Source: Billgrantia azerbaijanica
GTDB lineage: Bacteria; Pseudomonadota; Gammaproteobacteria; Pseudomonadales; Halomonadaceae
Assembly (NCBI GenBank): GCA_004551485.1
Contig: SBLD01000014.1
Location: forward strand, 1 to 64,000
Length of the DNA stretch: 64,000 nucleotides
Direction: 5' to 3'
The notes beneath the pieces were generated by a model. That model had not been told where the DNA came from, did no database searches, and worked only from the letters and a program-made list of their open reading frames with translations. The translations under genes were made by a program, and so were the position numbers. Positions within the stretch are counted from its first letter, which is position 1, and the number at the start of each line of letters is the position of its first letter. This document shows, piece after piece, positions 41,345 through 53,717 of this stretch.

Positions 41345-41381
41345 GGTACGTTCATTTTAACGTACCTTCCCGCCCTGCAAA
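41345..41381 (-). promoter_or_regulatory. dnd operon promoter with DndB-type operator
   Basis: On the minus strand, TTTGCA (41376-41381), 16 bp, TAAAAT (41354-41359). The palindrome GGTACG-N10-CGTACC (41345-41366) contains exactly TACG-N10-CGTA (41347-41364), the motif reported for Salmonella DndB binding. The -10 sits in its centre. A second GGTACG copy lies at 41323-41328, next to the dndB start. Confidence 0.7.
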
Positions 41382-41506
41382 AGGGGGGGGAGCCCGATGG
41401 CGTCCAACAAGTGTCGTGCTGATGCTTTCGAGTATGGCTTTTTCTCTATCATGGCTTAATATAAAATCTTCTTCACCCTATGGCTGATGACTATCTTGGA
41501 GGGCTT

Positions 41507-41764
41507 ATGACGATTGTGGAGGCAATAATTAAGGTTATGCATAATGCTGGAAGGCCTTTATCTCCAAAGGAGTCTTATGAGGCTGTAATTGATTCCGGGC
41601 TTTATTCTTTTAACTCTGATAATCCAATACATGTGGTGAGGAGCCAGATTCGCAGGCACTGCAAGGGTTGTGAGTTTGACTCCAGTTCTCCAAGGAAATA
41701 CTTCTATGAGGTAGAGGTTGGGAAGTATTCGCCCCTTAAAAATTTTTTTCCAGTCAGGATGTAG
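41507..41764 (+). CDS. HARE-HTH-like winged helix protein (N-terminal part of a split Mrr endonuclease)
   Basis: This 85-residue domain (MTIVEAIIKVMHNAGRPLSPKESYEAVIDSGLY ... HVVRSQIRRHC) looks like the HARE-HTH winged helix that is often fused to an Mrr nuclease. ATG 41507 has GGAGGG 3 bases before it. An ATG at 41480 is less well placed. It ends at TAG 41762-41764, overlapping a GTG from which the nuclease part could restart. A T7 run at 41743-41749 lies in the right phase for a -1 slip that would join both parts into one 268-residue protein. The gene is markedly AT-rich. Confidence 0.7.
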   Translation: MTIVEAIIKVMHNAGRPLSPKESYEAVIDSGLYSFNSDNPIHVVRSQIRRHCKGCEFDSSSPRKYFYEVEVGKYSPLKNFFPVRM

Positions 41765-42312
41765 TGCAGACGAGGTCACCTTCGGAGAAGAAGAGGAGTG
41801 GTATTGATGTGGCTTCTCAACTCAAGCATATGCAGTATGCATATAATGAGTCGGTGAAGAAGAAGGTGTTAAAGGGGTTGAAGTCACTTGACCCAGTTGC
41901 TTTTGAAGAGTTTTCGAAAAGGCTGATGGAGGTGTATGGCTTCCATGATATAGAAGTTACTAATATTTCAAGGGATGGAGGTATAGATGGCAGGGGGAAG
42001 TTGAAGGTTGGCTTGTCGGAGATGAATGTATTTTTTCAGTGTAAGAGGTGGAGAAAAAAAGCGATTCAACGACCAGAAGTTGATAAATTTAGAGGGGCGA
42101 TTCAAGGAAAGTGTGAGCAAGGAGTGTTTTTTACAACTTCTACATTTACGCCTGGCGCCAAAGATGTCTCATTCAGTGCTGGGGCTGTCCCTATAATTCT
42201 TCTTGATGGAGATGGTATTGTTGATCTAATGTTTGAAAAGGAGTTTGGGGTTTCCAAGGAAAGTTTATATGTATATAGCGATGCTCTTGATATGGTTATT
42301 GATGCTGATTGA
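41764..42312 (+). CDS. Mrr-family restriction endonuclease domain
   Basis: This 182-residue nuclease has the Mrr_cat core: LKSLDPVAFEEFSKRLMEVYGFHDIEVTNISRDGGIDG, then NVFFQCKRWRKKAIQRPEVDKFRGAIQG and GVFFTTSTFTPGA. DGGIDG and QCKRW supply the D...QxK catalytic pattern of this PD-(D/E)XK branch. Relatives cut modified (often methylated) DNA. The nominal GTG start overlaps the stop of the winged-helix gene (TAGTG). The frame is open further upstream to the T7 run, which argues for one ancestral gene. It sits just outside the dnd promoter and runs away from it. Confidence 0.78.
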   Translation: MQTRSPSEKKRSGIDVASQLKHMQYAYNESVKKKVLKGLKSLDPVAFEEFSKRLMEVYGFHDIEVTNISRDGGIDGRGKLKVGLSEMNVFFQCKRWRKKAIQRPEVDKFRGAIQGKCEQGVFFTTSTFTPGAKDVSFSAGAVPIILLDGDGIVDLMFEKEFGVSKESLYVYSDALDMVIDAD

Positions 42313-42600
42313 CTATTGTTAACCTTTGCATGATGTGTGAATTCGTTAAGGAAGAAATTTGGTGATAGCTGGCTGAGGTCGAGCGAGTGAAGAAGTGCTT
42401 GGCGGTGGTGGCGATACTGCCATAGTTTGGGCGCTAAATGGATAATGGCAGGAAGGAAAGGCTAATTTTACGCCTAGAGAGCGCCGCTGGGTCTGGAGAG
42501 TAATGCATGTGTGGTGCCTATTGTTTCGTTTGTGGCAAGGGGTGCAATGTTTATGGATGGAGTGTTCGTTAATCGGGATTGTGGCTGATCTTTCATAGCG
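42313..42600. other. Non-coding stretch at the right side of the island
   Basis: This 290-bp stretch of mixed composition follows the Mrr gene. I see no convincing gene, tRNA, integrase site or strong hairpin in it. It probably holds remnants near the island boundary. Confidence 0.4.
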
Positions 42601-42900
42601 CAGTGCTGAAAGGGGGCGGTCTCAATGAGCAAGAGTCGGTGTGGTTGAGCCAGGCGCAGATGGCGGACCTGTTCGGTACCAAGCGGCCAGCGATCACCAA
42701 GCACCTGGGCAACATCTTTCGGGCCGGTGAGCTGGACGAGGCTTCAGTATGTTCCATTTTGGAACGTGCTGCGGCCGACGGTAAGCAGTACAAGACCAAG
42801 CTCCACAGCCTCGATGCCATCATTTCGGTCGGGTATCGAGTCAACTCGATGCGGGTGACTCAGTTCCGCCACTGGGCGACCTCGGTGCTTCCCATGGTGG
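42601..42900 (+). pseudogene. RhuM-family protein fragment
   Basis: The frame encodes about 90 residues typical of RhuM-like proteins: ESVWLSQAQMADLFGTKRPAITKHLGNIFRAGELDEASV, then DGKQYKTKLHSLDAIISVGYRVNSMRVTQFRHWATSVL. Full-length members run to about 330 residues. Here similarity stops near 42890 and unrelated sequence carries the frame to 43064. The N-terminus also lacks a clear start. RhuM genes are common in genomic islands and near restriction systems, so this is a decayed island passenger. Confidence 0.72.
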
Positions 42901-43086
42901 ACGGCTACGCCTGCACCTGTAAGCAGTTGTTGCAAAAAATGCACATACTGCTCGGGCGTCAGGGGGCGCCATCTAAACCGGCTGGTCGAGCATTTCATCC
43001 TGCTCAAGTAAACAGCGATGCGGGCTGGCGCCAAGTGCCTGCCTGGCCTTACGCTGAGCGGTAAACCAACACGAGCGGAGGCCACG

Positions 43087-43365
43087 ATGCCGATTTCACG
43101 AGCCGAGATTCCCGTCGATGATGCCCCGGCGCTGATCGAGCGCCTGTGCGAGGAGTGGTCCGAGTCGCAGCAGGTGCGGCGCGAGAGCGAGCGGGTATGC
43201 GTGATCTTCAGCGAAGGGACCTGCGTGCTCTACCCCGAGACGGAGAAGCTGATCGTGGCGCTGGAGTCACTGGAGGACGAGGCGCTCGACCAGCTCGAGG
43301 CCAAGGTCGATGCGGCGCTGGAGGCGCTGGACGGGGAGAGCCTGGACATCGTCTGGGAAACTTGA
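43087..43365 (+). CDS. DUF2218 domain-containing protein
   Basis: This 92-residue protein resembles the DUF2218 family: MPISRAEIPVDDAPALIERLCEEWSESQQV, a short beta region (CVIFSEGTCVLYPE) and an acidic helical end (EALDQLEAKVDAALEALDGE). Function is unknown. Some members lie near siderophore and iron genes. The ATG has GCGGAGG 6 bases before it. High GC marks the return to core chromosome, so the island's right edge lies between about 42900 and 43080. Its stop overlaps or nearly touches the next gene, suggesting one transcript. Confidence 0.8.
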   Translation: MPISRAEIPVDDAPALIERLCEEWSESQQVRRESERVCVIFSEGTCVLYPETEKLIVALESLEDEALDQLEAKVDAALEALDGESLDIVWET

Positions 43366-43373
43366 GCCCGGCG

Positions 43374-44276
43374 GTGTCGCCCCGCAGCGCGCACCTCGGC
43401 ATGCTGCTGTGGGCGCTGTTGGTGGGGTTCTCCTTCCCGGCGGTGGGGCTGATGAGCCCGCTGCCCCCCTTCACCCTCACGGCGCTGCGCTTCGCCATCG
43501 CCTGCACGGGGCTGTGGTGGCTGGCGCGACGCTCCCCCGCTTTCCTGCCTGCGCCGCGGGTGCTGCCGCTCTATGGCCTGATGGGGCTTTGCCTGGCAGG
43601 CTTCTTCGGCGCCATGTTCTGGGCGGCGCATCATGCCACGGCGCTTTCCATGGCGACGCTCTACGTCACCGTGCCGCTGCTCGCCTTCCTGCTGGGGCTG
43701 GGCTTCGGTGTCGAGCGTCTGGCCTGGCGGCTGCCGGCCATCCTTGCGCTGGGCGCCGTCGGGGCGCTGGGCCTGGCCTTCGCCGAATCCCTGGGTGAGG
43801 GCGGCGAGTGGCGCTTCGGGCGCGGCGAGGCGGTGTTCTTCCTGGGCTGTCTCTCCTCGGCCCTCTATCCGGTGCTCAGCAAGTGGGGGCTCGCCACCGG
43901 GCGGCTGGCCGAGTCGGCGGCGGTGCGCACCTTCTGGAGCCTGGGGCTCGGCGGGGCGCTGATCGGTGGCGTCGGCCTCGCCATGGAACCCGTCGCCCGG
44001 CTGGCGACGATGAGCTGGCGCGACGGCCTGCTGCTCGTCTATCTCGGTCTCTTCTCCAGCGCCCTGACGTTCTGGCTGCTGCAGCGCGCCACCGCGGCGC
44101 TCACCCCCGGGGCGGTCACCGCCTACGGCTACCTGGTACCCTTCGTCTCCATGCTGCTGCTGTTCGTCGAGACGCCGGCGCGTCTCGGCTGGGAGTGGTT
44201 GCCGGGCAGCGTGCTGGTGATCGCGGCCATCGCCCTGCTGCTGCACAACGGACGCACGCCCGGGCCGGCTGCCTGA
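43374..44276 (+). CDS. EamA/DMT-family membrane transporter
   Basis: This roughly 300-residue protein has ten predicted membrane helices in two EamA repeats, opening with GMLLWALLVGFSFPAVGL and PLPPFTLTALRFAIACTGLWWLA, and the second repeat opening at EAVFFLGCLSSALYPVLSKWGL. Members export amino acids or other small metabolites. Substrate cannot be told from sequence. The start is uncertain: TTG 43362 overlaps the upstream stop, GTG 43374 gives a plausible MSPRSAHLGM, and ATG 43401 would shorten the first helix. It converges on the next gene 16 bp away. Confidence 0.85.
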   Translation: MSPRSAHLGMLLWALLVGFSFPAVGLMSPLPPFTLTALRFAIACTGLWWLARRSPAFLPAPRVLPLYGLMGLCLAGFFGAMFWAAHHATALSMATLYVTVPLLAFLLGLGFGVERLAWRLPAILALGAVGALGLAFAESLGEGGEWRFGRGEAVFFLGCLSSALYPVLSKWGLATGRLAESAAVRTFWSLGLGGALIGGVGLAMEPVARLATMSWRDGLLLVYLGLFSSALTFWLLQRATAALTPGAVTAYGYLVPFVSMLLLFVETPARLGWEWLPGSVLVIAAIALLLHNGRTPGPAA

Positions 44277-44292
44277 ACTGCCCTGGGCCGGC

Positions 44293-46227
44293 TCAGGCCA
44301 CGCCCTCGTCCGGGGGTACGAGGCGTGGGAAGTGCGGCGCGATCTCTGCGTAGAGGGCCGCGGCCTCGCTGACGTGGCGACGCGAGAAGTGGAAGGGGAT
44401 CAGTTGCTCGACGCCGGCCGCGGCGGCAATCTCGCCGCAGGCGCGCGCCGTGAGGTGGCCGGTGCTCGCCGCCTGGTCGGCCTCGCGCTCGAGGAAGGGT
44501 GCCTCGCAGAACAGCACCCGGGCCCCACGGGCCAGAGCGACCAGGCGCCGACGGTTCGGGGCGGTATCGCCGAGGTCGGTGGCATAGGCCAGGCGCTGCC
44601 CCGGCTCGCGCAGCAGCAGTTCCTCCATCAACGAAGCAACGGGCCGGCTCTCGCCGTTGGGGAGCGCAATGCGGGCGTCGTCGTGGCCGGCGAGCACCGC
44701 CTGCTTGAGCGTGCCGAGCCAGGGGCCGGGCGGCCAGCCGCGGGCGGCGAGACGCTCCTTGCGCACCCGCACCTGGGTGTCCGGCTCGTAGGCGAAGGCG
44801 AGCACCGGCGTGCCGTGGTCGAGCGTGGTCGCGCGGATGCGAAAGCCGAGCTCGGCGTGCAGCACGCCGTCGGCGAGGGGGCGCGCGGCGAGGGTCTGGG
44901 GCGGCCGGCCGGCGATGAGGCGGTAATGGGCCAGCCGTTCGCCGTGTAGCTCGAACACCTCGAAGCGCGGCGCCTTCTCCTCGACGCGGTCCCACAGGAT
45001 GCCGCGCATCAGCCCGTCCAGATGAGTGGCGAGCCCCGGCGGGCCATGGATCCGGCACGGCGCGTAGTCGCCGATGCGCGAGCGCAGCAGCCACAGGAAC
45101 CCGCCGATGTGGTCGAAATGGGCATGGCTGATGAAGACATCGCTCACCTGGTGGGCGAGGCGCGCCGGGAGACGGCCCGGGTCGCCCAGGTCGAAGAGCA
45201 GGCTGCGCCGCTGGTGCTTGAGGCGCAGGTGCAGCAGGGGGTCGCCGAATACGCCGTTGACCAGCGTCGCCGTGGCCGTGCCGAGGTCCACCTGGGGGCG
45301 AGGGATGTCGCGGGCCGCGAAGGGGCGGTCGGCCTCGGGGCTGGCGCGCCGCGGTGCCGGGGGTGGACGATGGGGTGGAGCCGTGCCGAGCTGGCTGTCG
45401 GGGCGGCGTCGGGCGTCGCGGATCACCAGGCTGGCGGGCGGCGCGGCCGGCGCCCGGCTGCACAGGCGCAGGCGGTCGCCGTCGAGGGCCAGCACCTCGC
45501 CCAGGGCGAGGGTGTTGCCGCGGGCGTCGAGCAGGCCCACCTGGCGGCCCTGCCACGCCTCGGGCGCCTGGCGCGGCGGCGGGGCGCCGGTCACGGCCAG
45601 CGCCGAGAGGTCGAGGGTGTGCTCGATGGCCTCGGCGAGCCAGGCCGCCCAGGCGGCGGAGCGCCACTGGATACGCGCTCGTTTGCCGGGGTGGCGGGCC
45701 TGCGGGGCCGGAGCGAGCCGCAGCTCCGCAAGCCCCAGCGCGGCCCGCTCCGCGGCCAGCGGCCCGGGGGTGTCGGGCGGGGCCAGCACGGCGACGGCAT
45801 CGATGCGGCCGGCCCGGGCCAGCGCCGGCAGCAGCTCGGCGCCGGGGGTGCCGCGCACCACGCCGGGCGCGTCGAGCAGCAGCGGGCCGGGCGGAACGCG
45901 CGCGGCCAGCCGCTCCACCGCCGCCGTCAGCGGCAGGCGGAAGCGCGCCGAGTCGAGGGTGGCGAGCGCGGCGATGGCCTCGAGCCGCCAGTCGCCGTCG
46001 CGCCACACGCCGAGGCACACCGCCCCGGGCGGGCCGAAGGCGGGCAGGCCGGGGTCGGCGCTCAGGCAGCGACACGCCAGGCCCCGCTCGGCCAGGTGGG
46101 CGGCGACGGCGCGGGCGAGCGTCGTCTTGCCGCTGCCCGGGGCGCCGAGGAGCAGCACGCGCGGGTGGCGGGCGAGCAGGTCCGGCAGGGGGTGGTCCGC
46201 GGGGAGCTGGCTCGGTGTCGTGTCCAT
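44293..46227 (-). CDS. Fusion of Clp1/Grc3-like P-loop kinase domain and tRNase Z-like metallo-beta-lactamase
   Basis: This 644-residue two-domain protein has residues 1 to about 230 as a P-loop NTPase. Walker A is GAPGSGKT (28-35). Then come SADPGLPAFGPPGAVCLG (56-72) and PLLLDAPGVVRGTPGAELL, which look like the Clp1/Grc3 polynucleotide 5'-kinase family. After a linker, residues from about 315 form a metallo-beta-lactamase with SHAHFDHIGG (motif 368-373), YATDLGDT, and TGHLTARACGEIA ... PFHFSRRH, the tRNase Z signature. The product could process or repair RNA ends by 5' phosphorylation and 3' cleavage. This is inference from domains. ATG 46227 is assumed. A TTG 19 codons upstream is possible. 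Confidence 0.75.
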   Translation of the reverse strand: MDTTPSQLPADHPLPDLLARHPRVLLLGAPGSGKTTLARAVAAHLAERGLACRCLSADPGLPAFGPPGAVCLGVWRDGDWRLEAIAALATLDSARFRLPLTAAVERLAARVPPGPLLLDAPGVVRGTPGAELLPALARAGRIDAVAVLAPPDTPGPLAAERAALGLAELRLAPAPQARHPGKRARIQWRSAAWAAWLAEAIEHTLDLSALAVTGAPPPRQAPEAWQGRQVGLLDARGNTLALGEVLALDGDRLRLCSRAPAAPPASLVIRDARRRPDSQLGTAPPHRPPPAPRRASPEADRPFAARDIPRPQVDLGTATATLVNGVFGDPLLHLRLKHQRRSLLFDLGDPGRLPARLAHQVSDVFISHAHFDHIGGFLWLLRSRIGDYAPCRIHGPPGLATHLDGLMRGILWDRVEEKAPRFEVFELHGERLAHYRLIAGRPPQTLAARPLADGVLHAELGFRIRATTLDHGTPVLAFAYEPDTQVRVRKERLAARGWPPGPWLGTLKQAVLAGHDDARIALPNGESRPVASLMEELLLREPGQRLAYATDLGDTAPNRRRLVALARGARVLFCEAPFLEREADQAASTGHLTARACGEIAAAAGVEQLIPFHFSRRHVSEAAALYAEIAPHFPRLVPPDEGVA

Positions 46228-46251
46228 GGTCACGGCCTGTGGTCCCGATAG

Positions 46252-47157
<906 letters not shown>

Positions 47158-47516
47158 TAACCGCTGTTGGGGGCGCTCGGGGCTGATCCGGGGGTAGCCG
47201 CCAACTCCCATATCCTGTAACATCTCCAAAATTTTGGCCGGGCGCATGGGCAGAGGCCCTTTCCGAGCGCTTGTTGCTTCGGCCCAGGCATTCCGAGCGA
47301 ATGACAACAAGCGGGATGAAACCGGTCTTGATCGGGTTTCGTCCCGCTTTTTTGCGGGCCGGCCACCCGGGACCGATTTCCGACCGGGCCGCGGCTCGGT
47401 CGTCCGCAGGGGCGCGAGGCGCTCGGCCGGCTCGATGGACACGAGCCGGCCAGGCTTCGGAAAAGTCTAGAATTCCTTGACGAGCTGTCGCTTACAAAGC
47501 ATGGGAGGACGTTGCA
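47158..47516 (+). promoter_or_regulatory. dapB-carA gap and carA leader
   Basis: This 359-bp gap contains a strong terminator at 47311-47353, listed separately. A second GC hairpin, GGCCGGCTCG / CGAGCCGGCC, lies near 47422-47448. An AT-richer stretch (AAAAGTCTAGAATTCCTTGACG) lies just before carA. In relatives carAB responds to arginine and pyrimidines, so attenuation or an ArgR site is possible, but no clear operator was identified. Confidence 0.4.
47311..47353 (+). terminator. Rho-independent terminator between dapB and carA
   Basis: The stem GCGGGATGAAACC pairs with GGTTTCGTCCCGC (one G-T) and is followed by TTTTTT at 47348-47353. It could end the dapB transcript or act as an attenuator in a carA leader. 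Confidence 0.85.
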
Positions 47517-48662
47517 TTGAACAGACCCGCGATACTGGCCCTGGAAGAGGGCAGTGTATTCCACGGTACGGCCATCGGTGCCGATGGACAGACCAGCGGT
47601 GAGGTGGTGTTCAATACGGCCATGACCGGCTATCAGGAGATCCTGACCGATCCTTCCTATACCCGCCAGATCGTCACCCTCACCTACCCGCACATCGGCA
47701 ACACCGGCATCAATGCCGAGGACGTCGAGTCCGACGCCATCGCCGCGGCGGGCCTGGTGATCCGCGACCTGCCGCTGCTGGCCAGCAACTTCCGCTCCGA
47801 GCAGTCGCTCTCCGACTACTTGGCGAGCCAGAACGTGTTGGGCATCGCCGACATCGACACCCGCCGCCTGACGCGCATCCTGCGCGACAAGGGCGCCCAG
47901 AACGGGGCGATCCTCGCCGGGCCCGCGGCCGAGGGCGACGACGCCGTCGAGCGGGCGCTCGCCGCGGCCCGCGACTTCCCCGGCCTCAAGGGGATGGACC
48001 TGGCCAAGGTGGTCTCCTGCCAGAGCGCGTACGAGTGGAGCGAGGGCGAGTGGGCGCTGGGCGCGGGCTACGCCGACGCCGCGGCCGGCGTGCGCCCCTA
48101 CCACGTGGTCGCCTACGACTTCGGGGTGAAGCGCAACATCCTGCGCATGCTCGCCTCGCGCGGCTGCCGCCTCACCGTGGTACCGGCCCAGACCCCGGCG
48201 GCCGAGGTCCTGGCGATGAACCCCGACGGCATCTTCCTCGCCAACGGCCCGGGTGACCCCGAGCCCTGCGACTACGCCATCGCTGCTATCGGCGAGATCC
48301 TCGAGACTCCGCTTCCGGTGTTCGGCATCTGCCTTGGGCACCAGCTGCTGGCGCTGGCCTCCGGGGCGAAGACGGTGAAGATGAAGTTCGGCCACCACGG
48401 CGCCAACCATCCCGTGCAGGACCTCGACACCGGGCACGTGATGATCACCAGCCAGAACCACGGCTTCGCCGCCGACGAGGCGACCCTGCCGGACAACCTG
48501 CGCGCCACGCACCGCTCGCTGTTCGACGGCTCGCTGCAGGGCATCGAGCGCACCGACCGGCCGGCCTTCAGCTTCCAGGGGCACCCCGAGGCGAGCCCCG
48601 GCCCGCACGACGTCTCGCCGCTGTTCGACCGTTTCGTCGCGATGATGCAGGCGCGTCGCTAG
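47517..48662 (+). CDS. carA: Carbamoyl-phosphate synthase small subunit (glutaminase)
   Basis: This 381-residue subunit hydrolyses glutamine and passes ammonia to CarB. The N-terminal domain includes [21 protein letters not shown]. The C-terminal class I amidotransferase domain has the nucleophile in [14 protein letters not shown] and the catalytic His in [13 protein letters not shown]. The start codon is TTG at 47517 with GGGAGG 9 bases before it. It yields the standard N-terminus ([16 protein letters not shown]). It is followed by carB after 49 bp. Confidence 0.97.
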   Translation: MNRPAILALEEGSVFHGTAIGADGQTSGEVVFNTAMTGYQEILTDPSYTRQIVTLTYPHIGNTGINAEDVESDAIAAAGLVIRDLPLLASNFRSEQSLSDYLASQNVLGIADIDTRRLTRILRDKGAQNGAILAGPAAEGDDAVERALAAARDFPGLKGMDLAKVVSCQSAYEWSEGEWALGAGYADAAAGVRPYHVVAYDFGVKRNILRMLASRGCRLTVVPAQTPAAEVLAMNPDGIFLANGPGDPEPCDYAIAAIGEILETPLPVFGICLGHQLLALASGAKTVKMKFGHHGANHPVQDLDTGHVMITSQNHGFAADEATLPDNLRATHRSLFDGSLQGIERTDRPAFSFQGHPEASPGPHDVSPLFDRFVAMMQARR

Positions 48663-48711
48663 ACGCCCGGCCGCCGTCCCTCGTTCGTCACCTTTTTCTG
48701 CGGGAAGCACC

Positions 48712-51938
<3,227 letters not shown>

Positions 51939-51942
<4 letters not shown>

Positions 51943-52415
51943 ACAAGGTCCCGATGACCGTTGCTGGCGAGGCCCGCCTGCGCGAGGAGCTCGAGCAGCT
52001 CAAGAGCGAGGCGCGCCCCAAGGTGATCGCCGCTATCGCCGAGGCCCGCGAGCATGGCGATCTGAAGGAGAACGCCGAATACCACGCGGCGCGTGAGCAG
52101 CAGGGCTTCATCGAAGGGCGCATCCAGGAGATCGAGAGCAAGCTCTCCAGCGCCCAGGTGATCGACGTTACCAAGCTGCCCAAGACCGGCAAGGTGATCT
52201 TCGGGGTCACCGTGGAGCTGATCAACCTCGACACCGACGAGGAGGTGGCCTACCGCATCGTCGGCGAGGACGAGGCCGACATCAAGGCCGGCCGCATCTC
52301 GGTCACCTCGCCCATCGCCCGCGCCCTGATCGGCAAGGAGGAGGGCGACAGCGTGGTGGTCAAGACGCCCGGCGGCGAGGTCGAGTACGAGATCGCCGGC
52401 GTCGAGCATCTCTGA
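51939..52415 (+). CDS. greA: Transcription elongation factor GreA
   Basis: This 158-residue factor rescues backtracked RNA polymerase. The N-terminal coiled coil ([43 protein letters not shown]) carries the acidic tip residues D and E that reach the active site. The C-terminal FKBP-like domain ends with [17 protein letters not shown]. The start at 51939 overlaps the carB stop, and GCAGGAG precedes it. It belongs to the carA-carB-greA transcript and is closed by a strong bidirectional hairpin. Confidence 0.97.
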
Positions 52416-52433
52416 GCCGCGAGCGATGAGCCA

Positions 52434-52468
52434 CCAAGAAGCCCGCGGCATCGCCGCGGGCTTCTTGG
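52434..52468. terminator. Bidirectional terminator between greA and yhbY
   Basis: A perfect 16-bp stem CCAAGAAGCCCGCGGC / GCCGCGGGCTTCTTGG closes a 3-base loop between the convergent greA and yhbY genes. It serves both strands. Confidence 0.85.
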
Positions 52469-52517
52469 TAAAGGCGGTCTCGGCTCGTGGCCAGAAGCCG
52501 AGAGCGGGTAGGTCGCC

Positions 52518-52844
52518 TCAGTGGCGGCCGTGATGGTTCTCGAAGCGCTTGATGTTGGAGAGCCTGGGGTTACCCTGCGGGCTTGCCCGGTAGAGCAGCG
52601 CCACCTTGCCGATGGTCTGCACCCGCTCGGCGCCGCTGGCCGCGAGCAGTTCCTCGAGCATGGCGGCGCGGTCGTCGCGTTCCGGCAGGGCCAGCTTGAC
52701 CTTGATCAGCTCGTGGTCGGCCAGCGCCCGGTCGAGTTCCGCGAGCACGCCCTCGGAGAGGCCGTTCTCGGAGACGGTGACCACCGGGTTCAGGTGGTGG
52801 CCGATGCTGCGGAATGCTTTCTTTTGTGCCTGTGACAAGCTCAT
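52518..52844 (-). CDS. yhbY: Ribosome assembly RNA-binding protein YhbY (CRS1-YhbY domain)
   Basis: This 108-residue KH-like RNA-binding protein associates with pre-50S particles. Family features are LSQAQKKAFRSIGHHLNPVVTVSENGLSEGVLAELDRALADHELIKVKL (including the conserved HxLxPxVxVG-like stretch) and QTIGKVALLYRASPQGNPRLSNI. ATG 52844 gives the usual start. A frame-consistent start 10 codons upstream is possible. It is divergent from rlmE, as in E. coli and Pseudomonas. Confidence 0.95.
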   Translation of the reverse strand: MSLSQAQKKAFRSIGHHLNPVVTVSENGLSEGVLAELDRALADHELIKVKLALPERDDRAAMLEELLAASGAERVQTIGKVALLYRASPQGNPRLSNIKRFENHHGRH

Positions 52845-53021
52845 GGTATCGTGCGTCTTCCCGGTTTCGCGCAATCCCCCATGGTACGGGGAAACGCCCG
52901 CCGGCGAAAGCGCGGCGGGGCGAACGGCCCCGTTCGTGCGTGTTACCGCTCACCGCTTTGGGCCTTCCGGTCCACGCACGCTTTCCCGTTTCGTCGTTAA
53001 ATGCAGAGCTCAAGGTGATTC

Positions 53022-53717
53022 GTGGCTCGTTCCACCCCCCCTTCGCGCGATGGCGCATCACGTCGCCGTGCCGCCTCTTCTCGCCGTACCGGCAAGGGCG
53101 CGGCCAGCAAGAGCAGTGCCGGTTGGCTCAAGGAGCACTTCGACGACCCGTACGTGCAGCGCTCCTGGCAGGAGGGCTACCGCTCGCGGGCCAGCTACAA
53201 GCTGCTCGCGCTCGACGACAAGGACCACCTGTTCCGCCCCGGCATGACGGTGATCGACCTGGGAGCGGCGCCGGGCGGCTGGAGCCAGGTGGCCGCCGAG
53301 AAGGTGGGCCCCGAGGGGCTGGTGATCGCCTCCGACATTCTCGAGATGGATGCCCTGGCCGGCGTCGAGTTCGTCCAGGGGGATTTCACCGAGGAGACGG
53401 TCCTCGAGGCGATACTCGCGCGGCTCGGCGATCGCCCGGTGGACCTTGTGATGTCCGACATGGCCCCCAACATGAGTGGTATGGCCGCCATCGACCAGCC
53501 CCAGGCCATGTACCTGGTCGAGCTGGCGCTCGACCTGGCGCAGCAGACGCTGGCGCCGGAGGGACGGTTTCTCGCCAAGGTGTTTCAGGGCGAGGGCTTC
53601 GATGCCTACCTCCGGGCCCTGCGTGAGAGCTTCCGCCGGGTCGTCACCCGCAAGCCGGAGGCCTCCCGGGCGCGTTCCCGCGAGGTCTACCTGCTGGCGG
53701 AGGGATTTCGCGGCTGA
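53022..53717 (+). CDS. rlmE: 23S rRNA 2'-O-ribose U2552 methyltransferase RlmE (FtsJ)
   Basis: This 231-residue heat-shock methyltransferase acts on 23S rRNA in the 50S subunit. A basic N-terminal extension of about 30 residues comes first. The core opens with [31 protein letters not shown], the SAM site is [15 protein letters not shown], and [11 protein letters not shown] and [12 protein letters not shown] supply the K-D-K-E catalytic set. The start is GTG at 53022. It is 210 bp before ftsH, the standard rlmE-ftsH order. Confidence 0.96.
   Translation: MARSTPPSRDGASRRRAASSRRTGKGAASKSSAGWLKEHFDDPYVQRSWQEGYRSRASYKLLALDDKDHLFRPGMTVIDLGAAPGGWSQVAAEKVGPEGLVIASDILEMDALAGVEFVQGDFTEETVLEAILARLGDRPVDLVMSDMAPNMSGMAAIDQPQAMYLVELALDLAQQTLAPEGRFLAKVFQGEGFDAYLRALRESFRRVVTRKPEASRARSREVYLLAEGFRG

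Noticed and set aside
26360-43080. Integrative prophage or CRISPR locus in the island
   Set aside because: No integrase, phage structural genes, cas genes or regularly spaced repeats are visible. The contents are restriction genes and IS fragments.
42744-43085. Minus-strand gene of about 113 codons over the RhuM fragment
   Set aside because: It overlaps the better supported RhuM similarity, has no recognised domain and has no good ribosome site.
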